A stretch of 64,000 nucleotides of DNA, taken from Bacillota bacterium. Its GTDB lineage: Bacteria; Bacillota; Clostridia; Acetivibrionales; DTU013. The stretch is from contig JAFABI010000092.1 of assembly GCA_023426125.1 (NCBI GenBank), positions 1 through 64,000 of the forward strand, in the 5' to 3' direction. Positions 8,450 to 16,868 of the stretch are shown here, in pieces (the stretch's first letter is position 1; every line of letters starts with the position of its first letter). Under the pieces are notes generated by a model. That model saw only the letters and a list, made by a program, of their open reading frames with translations, ran no database searches and was not told the DNA's origin. Position numbers and translations under genes: made by a program.

Positions 8450-10276
8450 TCAGAATTTTCCCGGTGCTGTTTGTCCGGATGGTTCTTCCCGGCTTTTAGG
8501 GAAGGCGAGTCTTACTGTCGTTCCGATCCCGGGCCGGCTGAAAATATTCAATGCATATTCCTCCCCATAATATTTGACAAACCTCTCATTTATATTTTTC
8601 AATGCATACCCATTCTTTGACTTTCTTTCAATGTTTCCCTTCATGATTGCATCGATCATTGCTTCCCCGACTCCGATACCATCGTCAATAACGCTTACTT
8701 CCAGTCTACCGTCCATCTCCTTTATGCATACGAGAATCGTCCCGTGAGAGCCTTTCGGCTCGATGCCGTGATGCAGCGCATTTTCAACCAATGGCTGTAA
8801 AAAGTTCTTAATGGTCACAAAGGATAAGACAGAGTCCTCATAGTTGTAAACGATATCAAAGACCGCACCAAACCGGATTTTCTGTATATCAATATATGCC
8901 TGCAATTGCTCAATTTCCTCCTGCATTGTAATAAAACTGCTTCCCTTGTTCAAAACAAGCCGGTAAAATTTAGCCAGGGAGTTAGCAATGTTGATGATCG
9001 TTGGAGCCTTTGCTTTTTTTGCCATGAAGGAAATCGTCGTTAGCGTATTGTAAAGAAAATGGGGATTGATTTGCGCTTCGAGAGCTTTCAGTTCCGCTTC
9101 CTTTTCAATCACTTCCATTTTATAAACAGTCTCAATCAGATTTCGTATTTGATGAATCATCAGATTGAAGTTTATTGCAAGCTCCCCGAACTCATCTTTT
9201 GATGAGATGGGCAGACTGGTATTCAAATTGCCGTCTCTGACCTTTTTCATTGCTTTCAGCAGGCATTTTAACCTTTTGAGCAGCAGACTTGTCATAATGA
9301 ATATGGCACATCCGAGGATGAACGATAGTATGAGAACGGTTATAGTGATCTGCACCCCCGTGTGTTTCACCACATTTGTATACAGGGATGTCGGCGAAAT
9401 ACTGACCAGTATACAGTCCATTTCATCTATGGGCATTGTAGCCACAATGGATTGAACCCCATCCACCGTCTCAATACGGCTGTTTAATCCATCCTCTTTC
9501 ACAATGTTGTCTATATTCGGAAGGTTGACCTTTTGGTTGTATAATTCCGGAATATTGTTTGAAACCACAATGCCTTCCTTATTCATGATAAAAGTACGGT
9601 CTGTTTTTCCGGAAGACTTGTTTATCAAGGAATCGAAAAGTTCTTTTTCGTCCACCTCGATCTGGAGGATGCCAAGAATATCAGCGCTTCGGAAAGATAC
9701 GATTTTCTTGTTGAAGGAATAGTTCCTGGTATTCCTGTTCTGCTGTTTGTATTGGGAACGGGGCAGCCCCAGAGGGTCGTTGGATATCCTCCACATCATC
9801 AGTTGTTCCCTCTGATCAAAAACTTTATACCAATGATCATTTGCTACGCGGCTGATATTGTAAAAATCATCCCACATTTCCGGAAGGGCTTCATTCTTGA
9901 AAAAAATGCGGATACGGCTGATCATTTTGTTTTTTGCGCTTATTACATTGATCAGTGCCGATATATCCACATTCAGGCTTTCTATTTGACTTGCCTCTCC
10001 AAAATAAGGGCTTTCCAGCAGAGAAAGGATCGTACTGTTGTACACCAGAAAGTCTGCTATGTTTTCCAGGATAACCACCTTCTGGTGTAAATTATCCCGT
10101 GTCTGCTTCAGATTCTGCTGCATGACCGACTGTGTCTGGCTGATGATCGACAGGGATGTTTGCCTGTAAATATAGATACCAACGCAAATCATGGGAATAA
10201 ACAGTATCACATAAAATGCAATAATGAATTTCCACTTTAATCCCAAATTATTCACATGAGCAAATAACTGCCGCAT
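8450..10276 (-). CDS. YesM-type sensor histidine kinase, locus A
   Basis: A 608-residue sensor kinase of the LytS/YesM class. A transmembrane helix at about residues 16-36 and another at about 305-330 bracket a 270-residue extracellular sensor region of the Cache type. A HAMP linker follows (about 330-385), then the His_kinase segment with the phospho-acceptor in AQINPHFLYNTLTTISFMAK and an ATPase domain with VENALHHGIEPKG, IDDGIGVG and NGYALKNINERF. The gene lies between the binding protein and the response regulator. Kinases of this class often respond to the sugar, or sugar-loaded binding protein, of the adjacent importer, which is the likely role here. Confidence 0.9.
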   Translation of the reverse strand: MRQLFAHVNNLGLKWKFIIAFYVILFIPMICVGIYIYRQTSLSIISQTQSVMQQNLKQTRDNLHQKVVILENIADFLVYNSTILSLLESPYFGEASQIESLNVDISALINVISAKNKMISRIRIFFKNEALPEMWDDFYNISRVANDHWYKVFDQREQLMMWRISNDPLGLPRSQYKQQNRNTRNYSFNKKIVSFRSADILGILQIEVDEKELFDSLINKSSGKTDRTFIMNKEGIVVSNNIPELYNQKVNLPNIDNIVKEDGLNSRIETVDGVQSIVATMPIDEMDCILVSISPTSLYTNVVKHTGVQITITVLILSFILGCAIFIMTSLLLKRLKCLLKAMKKVRDGNLNTSLPISSKDEFGELAINFNLMIHQIRNLIETVYKMEVIEKEAELKALEAQINPHFLYNTLTTISFMAKKAKAPTIINIANSLAKFYRLVLNKGSSFITMQEEIEQLQAYIDIQKIRFGAVFDIVYNYEDSVLSFVTIKNFLQPLVENALHHGIEPKGSHGTILVCIKEMDGRLEVSVIDDGIGVGEAMIDAIMKGNIERKSKNGYALKNINERFVKYYGEEYALNIFSRPGIGTTVRLAFPKSREEPSGQTAPGKF

Positions 10277-10382
10277 TATGTCCGCACCTTAAATTACTTT
10301 ATTTGTTCCATTACTGCAGACCGTCAATTTCCTTCATTATACCATGAAATCAAGTAATAAATCTCTACCGCCATAGGTAAAT

Positions 10383-10409
10383 TGAGGAAGGCTTTACCAG
10401 CCTTCCTCA
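10383..10409 (-). terminator. Intercistronic hairpin after the locus A binding protein
   Basis: Perfect 11-bp arms (TGAGGAAGGCT / AGCCTTCCTCA) around a 5-nt loop, just after the binding-protein stop codon. The tail on the minus strand is ATTTACC rather than a run of T, so it is better read as a partial terminator or mRNA-end stabiliser. It would keep the binding protein at a higher level than the kinase and regulator downstream. Confidence 0.6.
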
Positions 10410-10424
10410 GCAGCTCTTCGTATA

Positions 10425-12134
10425 TTAATATCCTTTCCTCTTTAAATCCTCCAGGTGCTTCTGATACCTGAATTTTTCAAGCTGTTCCACCCCAAGCTTC
10501 TCTTGCGTTTTCATCGCTTCATCCCAGATTTTATTGAACTCGTCATCCGATTTAGCCATAATCAGCTTTGGTACAGTTTTTGCCCAGTCTTCGTCCGTTT
10601 TTGTCTTAATAACGTTTTCCTGGGTATCGCCGGAGGGATCGAGGCCTTCCAGACCCAGTGGCGCAGAGAATATGGTGTATTTGCTCAGTTCTTTAAATGT
10701 TTCAAGCTGTTCCGGCTTCGCCAGAGCATTACGATACAGGGTGTTAAATTCACTTCTCCACAAGATGGCTTTCGATTCAAACCCATATTTTGCAGTCCAT
10801 GCGTTTCCATCCTTGTTGTACTCATCAAGAACGGACTGCTTGAACTTGGGAATTCCGTCCACCGTCTCATAGGTCTCTCCTTCTGTGCCAAAGAAGTTAT
10901 CCATCTGCCCTTCGTCAGACCAGAGGTATTCTATGAAGCGGATGGCTCTGTCCGGTTTTTGGCACTTCGTGGTTACCATGGTGCAAACCCAGCCCGCACC
11001 GGAACCTGATTTATAGACCGGGTCCTTACCGTCAACCTTCAGCACGATATTCCCATTATACATGTAGACTTTGTTTGGATCTCCGGTATTCTGGGCGGCA
11101 GCCTGATTATGGGAACCGTAGATATCATTGACAAACCTGCTTGCCATAAAGTATTTTCCGTTATCCAGCTTTTCCTTATACTGGTCTGCCTTATCTGTAA
11201 ACAATTCCCTCGGGAACAAGCCCTCGCTGTAGAGCCTCCGCATAAACTGCAGGCCCTCTTTCCAGCCTGGTGTTCTGCGGTCGAGAAGCAGTCTGTCCCC
11301 CTCAATCATGCCCTTGGCAAATTCGGGATTGAAGCTCTGCGGAATGTAGCTGGTAAAACTCAGGTTGGTATCCCACGGATCAGCAGGGCTTATGGGATTT
11401 TCCGTACCAAAGGGGATCACCTCCGGATACTTTTCCTTTACCTGCTTCAAAACCGACACCCATTCATCGGGCGTGTTCATTTTGGGGCTGCCAAGGGCTT
11501 CATAGATGTCTTTGCGGACAAAGAACGGTCTTGCATCGTTTCCCTTAATTTCAGCCTTGTCATACGCATCCTTTGAATTGAAAAAGGAAGGCAGATAATA
11601 CAACTTGCCGTCATCCTGCTTGTGATAATTGATAATATCCGAAGGGATCATGGGCATCAAGCCGGGTGCATATTTTTCAGCGAGTTCGTTAATGGAATAG
11701 ATCATACCGTTTTTAATCAACTGTTGGGTAATGGGGTTGTACCATTCCAAAACCATGATATCCGGCAAATCTCCTCCGGCAATCATGACATTCAGGTATT
11801 CCGAATCGTTTCCGGTGGGCAGTGTGATGTCTGCCGTTACACCAGTCTTCTTCTTCATGATTTCCGCAACGTACTGTCCATCCTGCCAGGGATAATTCGT
11901 ACCCCAGCTTGCATAAAAGTATTCATTCAATGTGATGGGGGAAGTATCCATTTCCCAATCCTTTTGTGCAGATCCGGATCCTGTCTGAGTTGTCGTCGAT
12001 GCATCAGATGAATCTCCGGTCGTTGTTGATGCGTTTCCATCGGTATTGCTGCTGCCGCAACCGCCGAACAGCAGAGACACCGAAACCATCACCAGTAAAA
12101 CCAGAACAATTGATTTTACCTTCGCCTTTCTCAT
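10425..12134 (-). CDS. Sugar ABC transporter substrate-binding lipoprotein, locus A
   Basis: A 569-residue extracellular solute-binding protein of the large LplA-like group. The N-terminus is a lipoprotein signal (positively charged start, hydrophobic core, lipobox LLFGGC with Cys26), followed by a Ser/Thr/Gly-rich linker and the binding fold. It should sit on the outer face of the membrane and deliver an oligosaccharide to the two permeases encoded upstream. AGGAGG precedes the ATG at a good distance. No ATPase subunit is encoded; this importer class normally shares a general MsmX-like ATPase encoded elsewhere. The ligand is unknown, but the downstream GH95 enzyme suggests a fucosylated glycan. 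Confidence 0.88.
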   Translation of the reverse strand: MRKAKVKSIVLVLLVMVSVSLLFGGCGSSNTDGNASTTTGDSSDASTTTQTGSGSAQKDWEMDTSPITLNEYFYASWGTNYPWQDGQYVAEIMKKKTGVTADITLPTGNDSEYLNVMIAGGDLPDIMVLEWYNPITQQLIKNGMIYSINELAEKYAPGLMPMIPSDIINYHKQDDGKLYYLPSFFNSKDAYDKAEIKGNDARPFFVRKDIYEALGSPKMNTPDEWVSVLKQVKEKYPEVIPFGTENPISPADPWDTNLSFTSYIPQSFNPEFAKGMIEGDRLLLDRRTPGWKEGLQFMRRLYSEGLFPRELFTDKADQYKEKLDNGKYFMASRFVNDIYGSHNQAAAQNTGDPNKVYMYNGNIVLKVDGKDPVYKSGSGAGWVCTMVTTKCQKPDRAIRFIEYLWSDEGQMDNFFGTEGETYETVDGIPKFKQSVLDEYNKDGNAWTAKYGFESKAILWRSEFNTLYRNALAKPEQLETFKELSKYTIFSAPLGLEGLDPSGDTQENVIKTKTDEDWAKTVPKLIMAKSDDEFNKIWDEAMKTQEKLGVEQLEKFRYQKHLEDLKRKGY

Positions 12135-12162
12135 TACAAATCCTCCTATACTTTTTTATTTT

Positions 12163-12187
12163 GGCTGTCACACCCTTTATGACAGCC
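12163..12187 (-). repeat. Hairpin upstream of the locus A binding-protein gene
   Basis: Inverted repeat with 8-bp arms (GGCTGTCA / TGACAGCC) and a 9-nt loop, between the 3' end of the group II intron and the ribosome binding site of the binding protein. There is no T-tract on the minus strand, so it is not a standard terminator. It may protect the 5' end of a processed binding-protein mRNA. Confidence 0.5.
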
Positions 12188-12280
12188 ATATTTATGGCTT
12201 TACAGCCTAAATACCGGACTAAGGACAGAGATTCATGAACACCGGGTAGGCTCCCTCGTCGCCGAGGGTCGCCCCCCTAA

Positions 12281-12314
12281 GAACTGAGCATACGACTTTC
12301 ACCGTACTCAGCTC
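12281..12314 (-). ncRNA. Group II intron domain V
   Basis: The 34-nt catalytic hairpin reads GAGCTGAGTACGGTGAAAGT and continues to GTTC. It has the conserved GGTGAAAGTC loop region and pairing arms GAGCTGAG / CTCAGTTC. This is the most conserved part of group II ribozymes and supports both identity and orientation. Confidence 0.88.
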
Positions 12315-12345
12315 AAGCAATTTAAAGTCTCGACGCTGCCGCGTC

Positions 12346-13986
12346 TCAACCGGCGCTGTTTAACAGCTCAGGATGAATCTTGCTGTGGCATTCGGGATGT
12401 ACCATTTCCTTTTTGTTTCCATCGGTTATGTGTAACTTCCATCCGCTTGCCTTGTTGATTTCATCCCCACATAGGGTACAGCAACCTTTTTGTTTACTCC
12501 ACATCTTTTTAAGCGCTTTTCTTCCCGACATCCCTTCAAACATTCTTTCACCTTCCCGCTCTTCAAAATACGCCTGCCATTCCGAATCGTACGGGTTTGC
12601 ACCTCGTCTTATCTTGGTGTGCCGTATTATCTTCGTATCTGCGGCCCTTACCAGTTGGATTAAGTCGCCCTCCTGCTTCTTTACCGCAAATACCCAATGC
12701 CTTGCCCCGATATCATGAAAGTACTTCGTACTTATCCACCATTTACCCTTATTATTATGTCTTCGTTTGCACCATCTCCATAGCGCCTTGTATATCTGGA
12801 AGTCTATATACGAGTAAGTTTCTTTGGCTACTAGGTGTCTGTGGTAGTTTGTCCATCCCCGTATTTTGGGGTTTAGCATTCCAATAAGCTGCTCCTGCTT
12901 CAATGTCGGATTATCTAGGATTATTTTCCTTATACCGTCTAAGAAGCTTTGAACATTCTTTTTGGCTGGCTTGGTCAGTACTTTTCCTTTATACTTTCTC
13001 GTGTTTTGCCCTAGAAAATCGAATCCATCCTTTACGTGAGTCATCAGTGTCTTTTCCTCGGATAGTGTCAATCCTCTCTCGTTCATGAATTCTCTTATCT
13101 CCGGCAAAACCTCCTGCCCCAGGAGTTTCTCGCTCTTGCCTGTGACGATGAGGTCATCGGCGTAGACAATTGTATGCACTCTATTGTTGATTTCTTTCCT
13201 GTTTACTACCTTCCGGTTCATATACTTCTTTCTCAGCATACTTGCAAGTCCGTTCAGTGTCAGGTTGGCCAAACATGGGGATATGATGCCTCCTTGGGGC
13301 GTCCCGGCTTCGGTTTCGCTGTATTCGTCCTTGAAAATGATACCTGCTTTCAACCACTTGGTTAGCACTCTTTTGTCCATAGGTATATTCCTGGTTAACC
13401 ATTCGTGACTGATGTGATCAAAGCACGCCTTGATGTCCCCCTCGATAACCCATTCTGCGCAGTCCTTGTTTGCTGCCATTGCTTTATAGACCGCTTCAAT
13501 TGCATCTGCCGTACTTCGTTTAGGTCTGAAGCCAAAGGCCTCGTCATCCAGAATGGTTTCCGCTACCGGGTCTAATGCCATAAGATGCAGGGCCTGCTGC
13601 GCTCTGTCCATCATAACGGGTATACCTAAAGGCCTTTTCTTCGTACTGTTCTTTTTAGGTATGAATATTCTTCTTAATGGCTGCGCCTGGTATCCTCTCC
13701 TTTTAAGTCCTCCTACAGCCTCCTTTTTCTGTTTGTCGGTTTCCCAGATAACCCCGTCCACTCCGGGAGTATTCTTCCCTTTGTTGGTGATTACCCGGTG
13801 TACTGCCAGTACTTTTGCGCTGTATGAATGTGTGAGTAGCCATTGCAGTGCCTTAACCTTGTTGTGTTTCTTCTGCTTTTGCGCCTTTACAATACGCATT
13901 TGAAGTCTCTTAACTCTTGCCTTATGTAATTTAATTTCCTTACCGAAGGCACTGTCGAAAGGTGCACACACCTTTGGGGCGTTCAT
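12346..13986 (-). CDS. ltrA: Group II intron reverse transcriptase/maturase (LtrA-like)
   Basis: A 546-residue intron-encoded protein. The reverse transcriptase domain (about 55-330) has GVDG, the fingers segment RPLGIPVMMDRAQQAL, the template block GTPQGGIISPCLANLTLNGL and the catalytic YADD in IVYADDLIVTGKS. The maturase (X) domain follows (about 350-450). The C-terminus is an HNH-type endonuclease zinc domain, with Cys pairs in CCTLCGDEI and the His residues in VHPECHSKIHPEL. The protein helps its intron fold and splice and drives retrohoming into DNA. All key motifs are present, so the element may be active. AAGGAGG lies 9 nt before the ATG. Overall it resembles the chloroplast-like class of bacterial introns. 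Confidence 0.93.
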   Translation of the reverse strand: MNAPKVCAPFDSAFGKEIKLHKARVKRLQMRIVKAQKQKKHNKVKALQWLLTHSYSAKVLAVHRVITNKGKNTPGVDGVIWETDKQKKEAVGGLKRRGYQAQPLRRIFIPKKNSTKKRPLGIPVMMDRAQQALHLMALDPVAETILDDEAFGFRPKRSTADAIEAVYKAMAANKDCAEWVIEGDIKACFDHISHEWLTRNIPMDKRVLTKWLKAGIIFKDEYSETEAGTPQGGIISPCLANLTLNGLASMLRKKYMNRKVVNRKEINNRVHTIVYADDLIVTGKSEKLLGQEVLPEIREFMNERGLTLSEEKTLMTHVKDGFDFLGQNTRKYKGKVLTKPAKKNVQSFLDGIRKIILDNPTLKQEQLIGMLNPKIRGWTNYHRHLVAKETYSYIDFQIYKALWRWCKRRHNNKGKWWISTKYFHDIGARHWVFAVKKQEGDLIQLVRAADTKIIRHTKIRRGANPYDSEWQAYFEEREGERMFEGMSGRKALKKMWSKQKGCCTLCGDEINKASGWKLHITDGNKKEMVHPECHSKIHPELLNSAG

Positions 13987-14595
13987 TTGCTATTTCCTCC
14001 TTGGGAGATTCTTCAAACTCTCTTGTAATAAATCACCTATGTGATGATTAGCTATGCTTATCATCACTTACGTGGAAGTCTGCACACTTTCGTGTCAGGG
14101 CATTTACCCCTATCCGCCCCATTACAGGACGGCATTCGCTTTCTCCACGATGTTCTACCCGCAGCTCTTTGGCTCACCTTACGGCTGCCTACTCCTTCCG
14201 GAGAAGTTTACGGGCTTACCACGTTTCCCGCAGATAACTTATCAGGTGACTTAGGTTCTGTCTCTCCGCCGGCAGCCTTTATGTCCGTGTGTCCCGAGGT
14301 TAGAGCGGGATTAACCGGCTGCATACCGTTTTGGTTCAAGCGCTTGTCTCAGCATCTTTCGCTTGTCAATCATCACGACGTTTAACGACAATTCACTTAG
14401 CTTAACCATATCACCCCACAACCTTGCTCCCTAACCGCCTTGATGCTGGCAGTACCACCTCCGCCTCACGGCTTCGGTTTCAAAGGGCTACGTTGTTGCA
14501 ACATCTTAGTCGGGACCGTTGCCGTATCCATACCTGTTGCTAGGTTACTCTTGACGGACCAAGAGGTTCGTTGTATACTTGAAACATAGTCGCAC
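13987..14595 (-). ncRNA. Group II intron 5' RNA domains (I-III)
   Basis: About 610 nt without a real gene, upstream of the maturase ORF and downstream of the GTGCGAC 5' boundary. Its position and length fit intron domains I to III, which hold the exon-binding sequences and most of the ribozyme scaffold. I did not fold it or identify the exon-binding loops. Confidence 0.7.
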
Positions 14596-14636
14596 CAAGC
14601 CTTTCGAACATTTATCTGCGTGACCTCGTGTCGTAA

Positions 14637-15518
14637 CTACCCTTTGATTGATCCTATCATGACGCCCTTTACGAAGTATTTTTGAAGGAAAGGATAGGCC
14701 ATCATAATGGGCAGTGCAGTAATAACCATTGTCGCCAGACGCATGGACTTGCTGCTGGTTCTTGAAATGCCAAGCGACGCGGCCTGGCCTCCGGAATCGG
14801 AAGTAGTATTAATGAGCCGCACAAGGAGCTGCTGCAATGTCTGCAGCTTTTTCCCGCCAAAAAGCATCGCATCGAACCACGAATTCCATTGTGCAACACC
14901 ATTATACAGTGCAATGGTTGCAATCACCGGCATTGATATAGGGATGATGAGTTTGATGAAGATAATGAGATCATTGGCTCCATCCAGCTTCGCTGACTCA
15001 TCTATTTCAGCCGGCACAGTCCTGAAAAAGGACATCATGATAATGGCGTTGAAAGCATTAAACAAGAGGGGTATGATATACACCAGAAAATTCTCTCTTA
15101 AGCCCATGCCTTTAATAAGCAGATAATATGGGATCAGTCCTCCGTTGAAATACATTGTGATCATCATGATCGTCACGATCTGCTTTCTGGCGATCAGATG
15201 TTTTTTCGAGATCCCATAGGCAAAGGCTGCCGTAAAAAATACACTGGTCACTGTTCCCAGAACTGTACGCAAAACGGATATAAAAAATGCGTTGGTGAGA
15301 GATTTTTCATTCATCACCAATATGTAATTATTGAAGGAAAGCTTTCTTGGCCAAAAGTAGATGCCCCCCTTAGCCAGGTCTGTCGCGTCATTGAAGGACG
15401 TAATGATGATATAGTAGAACGGATATAATGTAATAAATGCCAGCATCAACATAAAAAGTGTATTTATGATTTCAAAGGTGTCCAGCCTGAAACGTCCGCC
15501 TTTCGAACCTGCCATCAT
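14637..15518 (-). CDS. Sugar ABC transporter permease (LplC/YtcP type), locus A
   Basis: A 293-residue inner-membrane permease of the MalG-like group, six transmembrane helices. The cytoplasmic EAA loop that contacts the ATPase is at about residues 180-205 (PAEIDESAKLDGANDLIIF...P). The protein ends in the group's usual FVKGVMIGSIKG. It pairs with the upstream LplB-like permease, whose gene ends 9 nt before. The group II intron begins 42 nt after its stop codon, separating it from the binding-protein gene it must work with. It imports an oligosaccharide of unknown structure. Confidence 0.9.
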   Translation of the reverse strand: MMAGSKGGRFRLDTFEIINTLFMLMLAFITLYPFYYIIITSFNDATDLAKGGIYFWPRKLSFNNYILVMNEKSLTNAFFISVLRTVLGTVTSVFFTAAFAYGISKKHLIARKQIVTIMMITMYFNGGLIPYYLLIKGMGLRENFLVYIIPLLFNAFNAIIMMSFFRTVPAEIDESAKLDGANDLIIFIKLIIPISMPVIATIALYNGVAQWNSWFDAMLFGGKKLQTLQQLLVRLINTTSDSGGQAASLGISRTSSKSMRLATMVITALPIMMAYPFLQKYFVKGVMIGSIKG

Positions 15519-15527
15519 GAGCTCCTC

Positions 15528-16496
15528 CTAAAATAAGCTTTCGCCGGTTAATTTCTTTGATGCAAAATTTGCTGAAACGAGTAAAATTGCTGCAATGCAC
15601 GAGCGGAACAGGCCAACGGTTGTGGCATAGGAAAAACGTCCCATGGCAAGCCCAAGATTGTATGTATAAATATCGATAATATCAGCGGTGTCCTTTGTCA
15701 GTGAATTCTGCATGAGAAACAGCTGGTCAAAATTCTGTCCGAGCAAATAGCTGATATTCAAGATCAACAGCATCAGTACGGTAGGTTTTAAAGCAGGCAA
15801 TGTGATGCGAAGCATTCTGTTGAATCTTCCAGCTCCATCAACAATAGCCGCCTCGTATAGCTGAGGATCGATTCCTACAATTGCAGCAAAATAAATAACA
15901 GCGTTCCACCCTAAATTCTTCCATATGTCACTTGCAATAACCAGCATCAGGAAAGATTTCTGTTCACCGAGGAAAAAAATGGGCTCCTTTATAAGGTGAA
16001 GGTTTACCAGCAACTCGTTAATCAGGCCTTCCGTTGGTGAAAATAGAATATACATAAAGCTTACAACGAATGCCCATGAAATGAAATAAGGCAAATAACT
16101 TACAGTTTGTACGGCTTTTTTCAATCTTTGATTTTTCATTTCATTGAGAAAGATCGCAAACAAGATCGGCAACGGGAAACCAATAATCAGTTTCAGCAAG
16201 CTTATCTTTAAAGTATTGACTACCGTATGATAAAAGCCGGGATCCAGGAACATTTCCTTGAAATTATCCAAGCCGACCCACGGACTTTGGAAAACACCTG
16301 AGAAGACATCATACTTTTTGAATGCAATGATCAGGCCATACATTGGTATGTAGTTAAAAATGAACATCCAGAGTAATGCAGGAATTACCAATATCAGTAA
16401 GTACTTCTGGCCAAGTATCTTGCTCAAGAGCTGATTCCTGCTTTTACTCCGATTGGTTTTGAGTTTACTTGACAATACATTCTCGACTCTACCCAT
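15528..16496 (-). CDS. Sugar ABC transporter permease (LplB type), locus A
   Basis: A 322-residue permease of the MalF-like/LplB group and the first gene of locus A. A charged cytoplasmic N-terminus of about 30 residues precedes six transmembrane helices. The EAA loop is at about residues 220-245 (DPQLYEAAIVDGAGRFNRML). AAGGGG lies 6 nt before the ATG. It forms the heterodimeric channel with the next gene's product, and is expected to be energised by a shared ATPase encoded outside the window. Confidence 0.9.
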   Translation of the reverse strand: MGRVENVLSSKLKTNRSKSRNQLLSKILGQKYLLILVIPALLWMFIFNYIPMYGLIIAFKKYDVFSGVFQSPWVGLDNFKEMFLDPGFYHTVVNTLKISLLKLIIGFPLPILFAIFLNEMKNQRLKKAVQTVSYLPYFISWAFVVSFMYILFSPTEGLINELLVNLHLIKEPIFFLGEQKSFLMLVIASDIWKNLGWNAVIYFAAIVGIDPQLYEAAIVDGAGRFNRMLRITLPALKPTVLMLLILNISYLLGQNFDQLFLMQNSLTKDTADIIDIYTYNLGLAMGRFSYATTVGLFRSCIAAILLVSANFASKKLTGESLF

Positions 16497-16868
16497 AGTT
16501 GCCCCTTATCTGTTACGGATTATTTGTGCAATTCGTGGTACAATTAAATTATAAAGGCGCAACAAATGATCTGTATATAAAAAAAAATACAACTATTATT
16601 AAAAAACAAAAGAAAAAAGAAAATAGGGCTTATATGTGTGCTCTGCCCTTATCCCGTCTGTAAAATTCAAATCAAAACTTTCACCGATTGTGGTAAATTG
16701 ACCGTTGCCTATATAAGAAAGACGCATGCCCGTATTGGGAAGTTCAATGGGATACCATCTTTTCATCACTATTGAGCATATTACAAGATATGAGGTAATT
16801 TAAGCCGTAATAATTGACATGCTGTAAAGAAATACTAGAAATAGTAAAAGCAAAAGGTGTGATAATTT
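16497..16868. promoter_or_regulatory. Divergent control region, locus A / NhaC
   Basis: About 370 bases between two divergent genes. For locus A a TATAAT (-10) lies at 16548-16553 on the minus strand, but no good -35 lies 17 bp before it, which fits an activator-dependent promoter worked by the AraC-type regulator. A-rich tracts at 16577-16620 could be upstream elements. No obvious operator repeat was found. Confidence 0.5.

Larger units (their letters stand above)
12235..14595 (-). mobile_element. Group II intron with ORF
   Basis: A self-splicing retroelement of about 2.36 kb. The 5' end (minus strand, base 14595) starts GTGCGAC, the usual group II boundary. Domains I-III would fill 13990-14595, domain IV holds the maturase gene, domain V is at 12281-12314 and domain VI at about 12245-12278 with a bulged A in CCTACCC. 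The 3' boundary is placed after TTCAT (base 12235) by analogy and could be off by a few bases. It is inserted 42 nt after the stop of the second permease and about 100 nt before the binding-protein start, in the sense direction. Splicing would therefore restore the original polycistronic mRNA. Confidence 0.88.

Noticed and set aside
12235..14595. Reverse transcriptase as a retron or DGR
   Set aside because: The protein has a maturase region and HNH domain, and intron domain V and a GTGCGAC boundary are present, so it is a group II intron.
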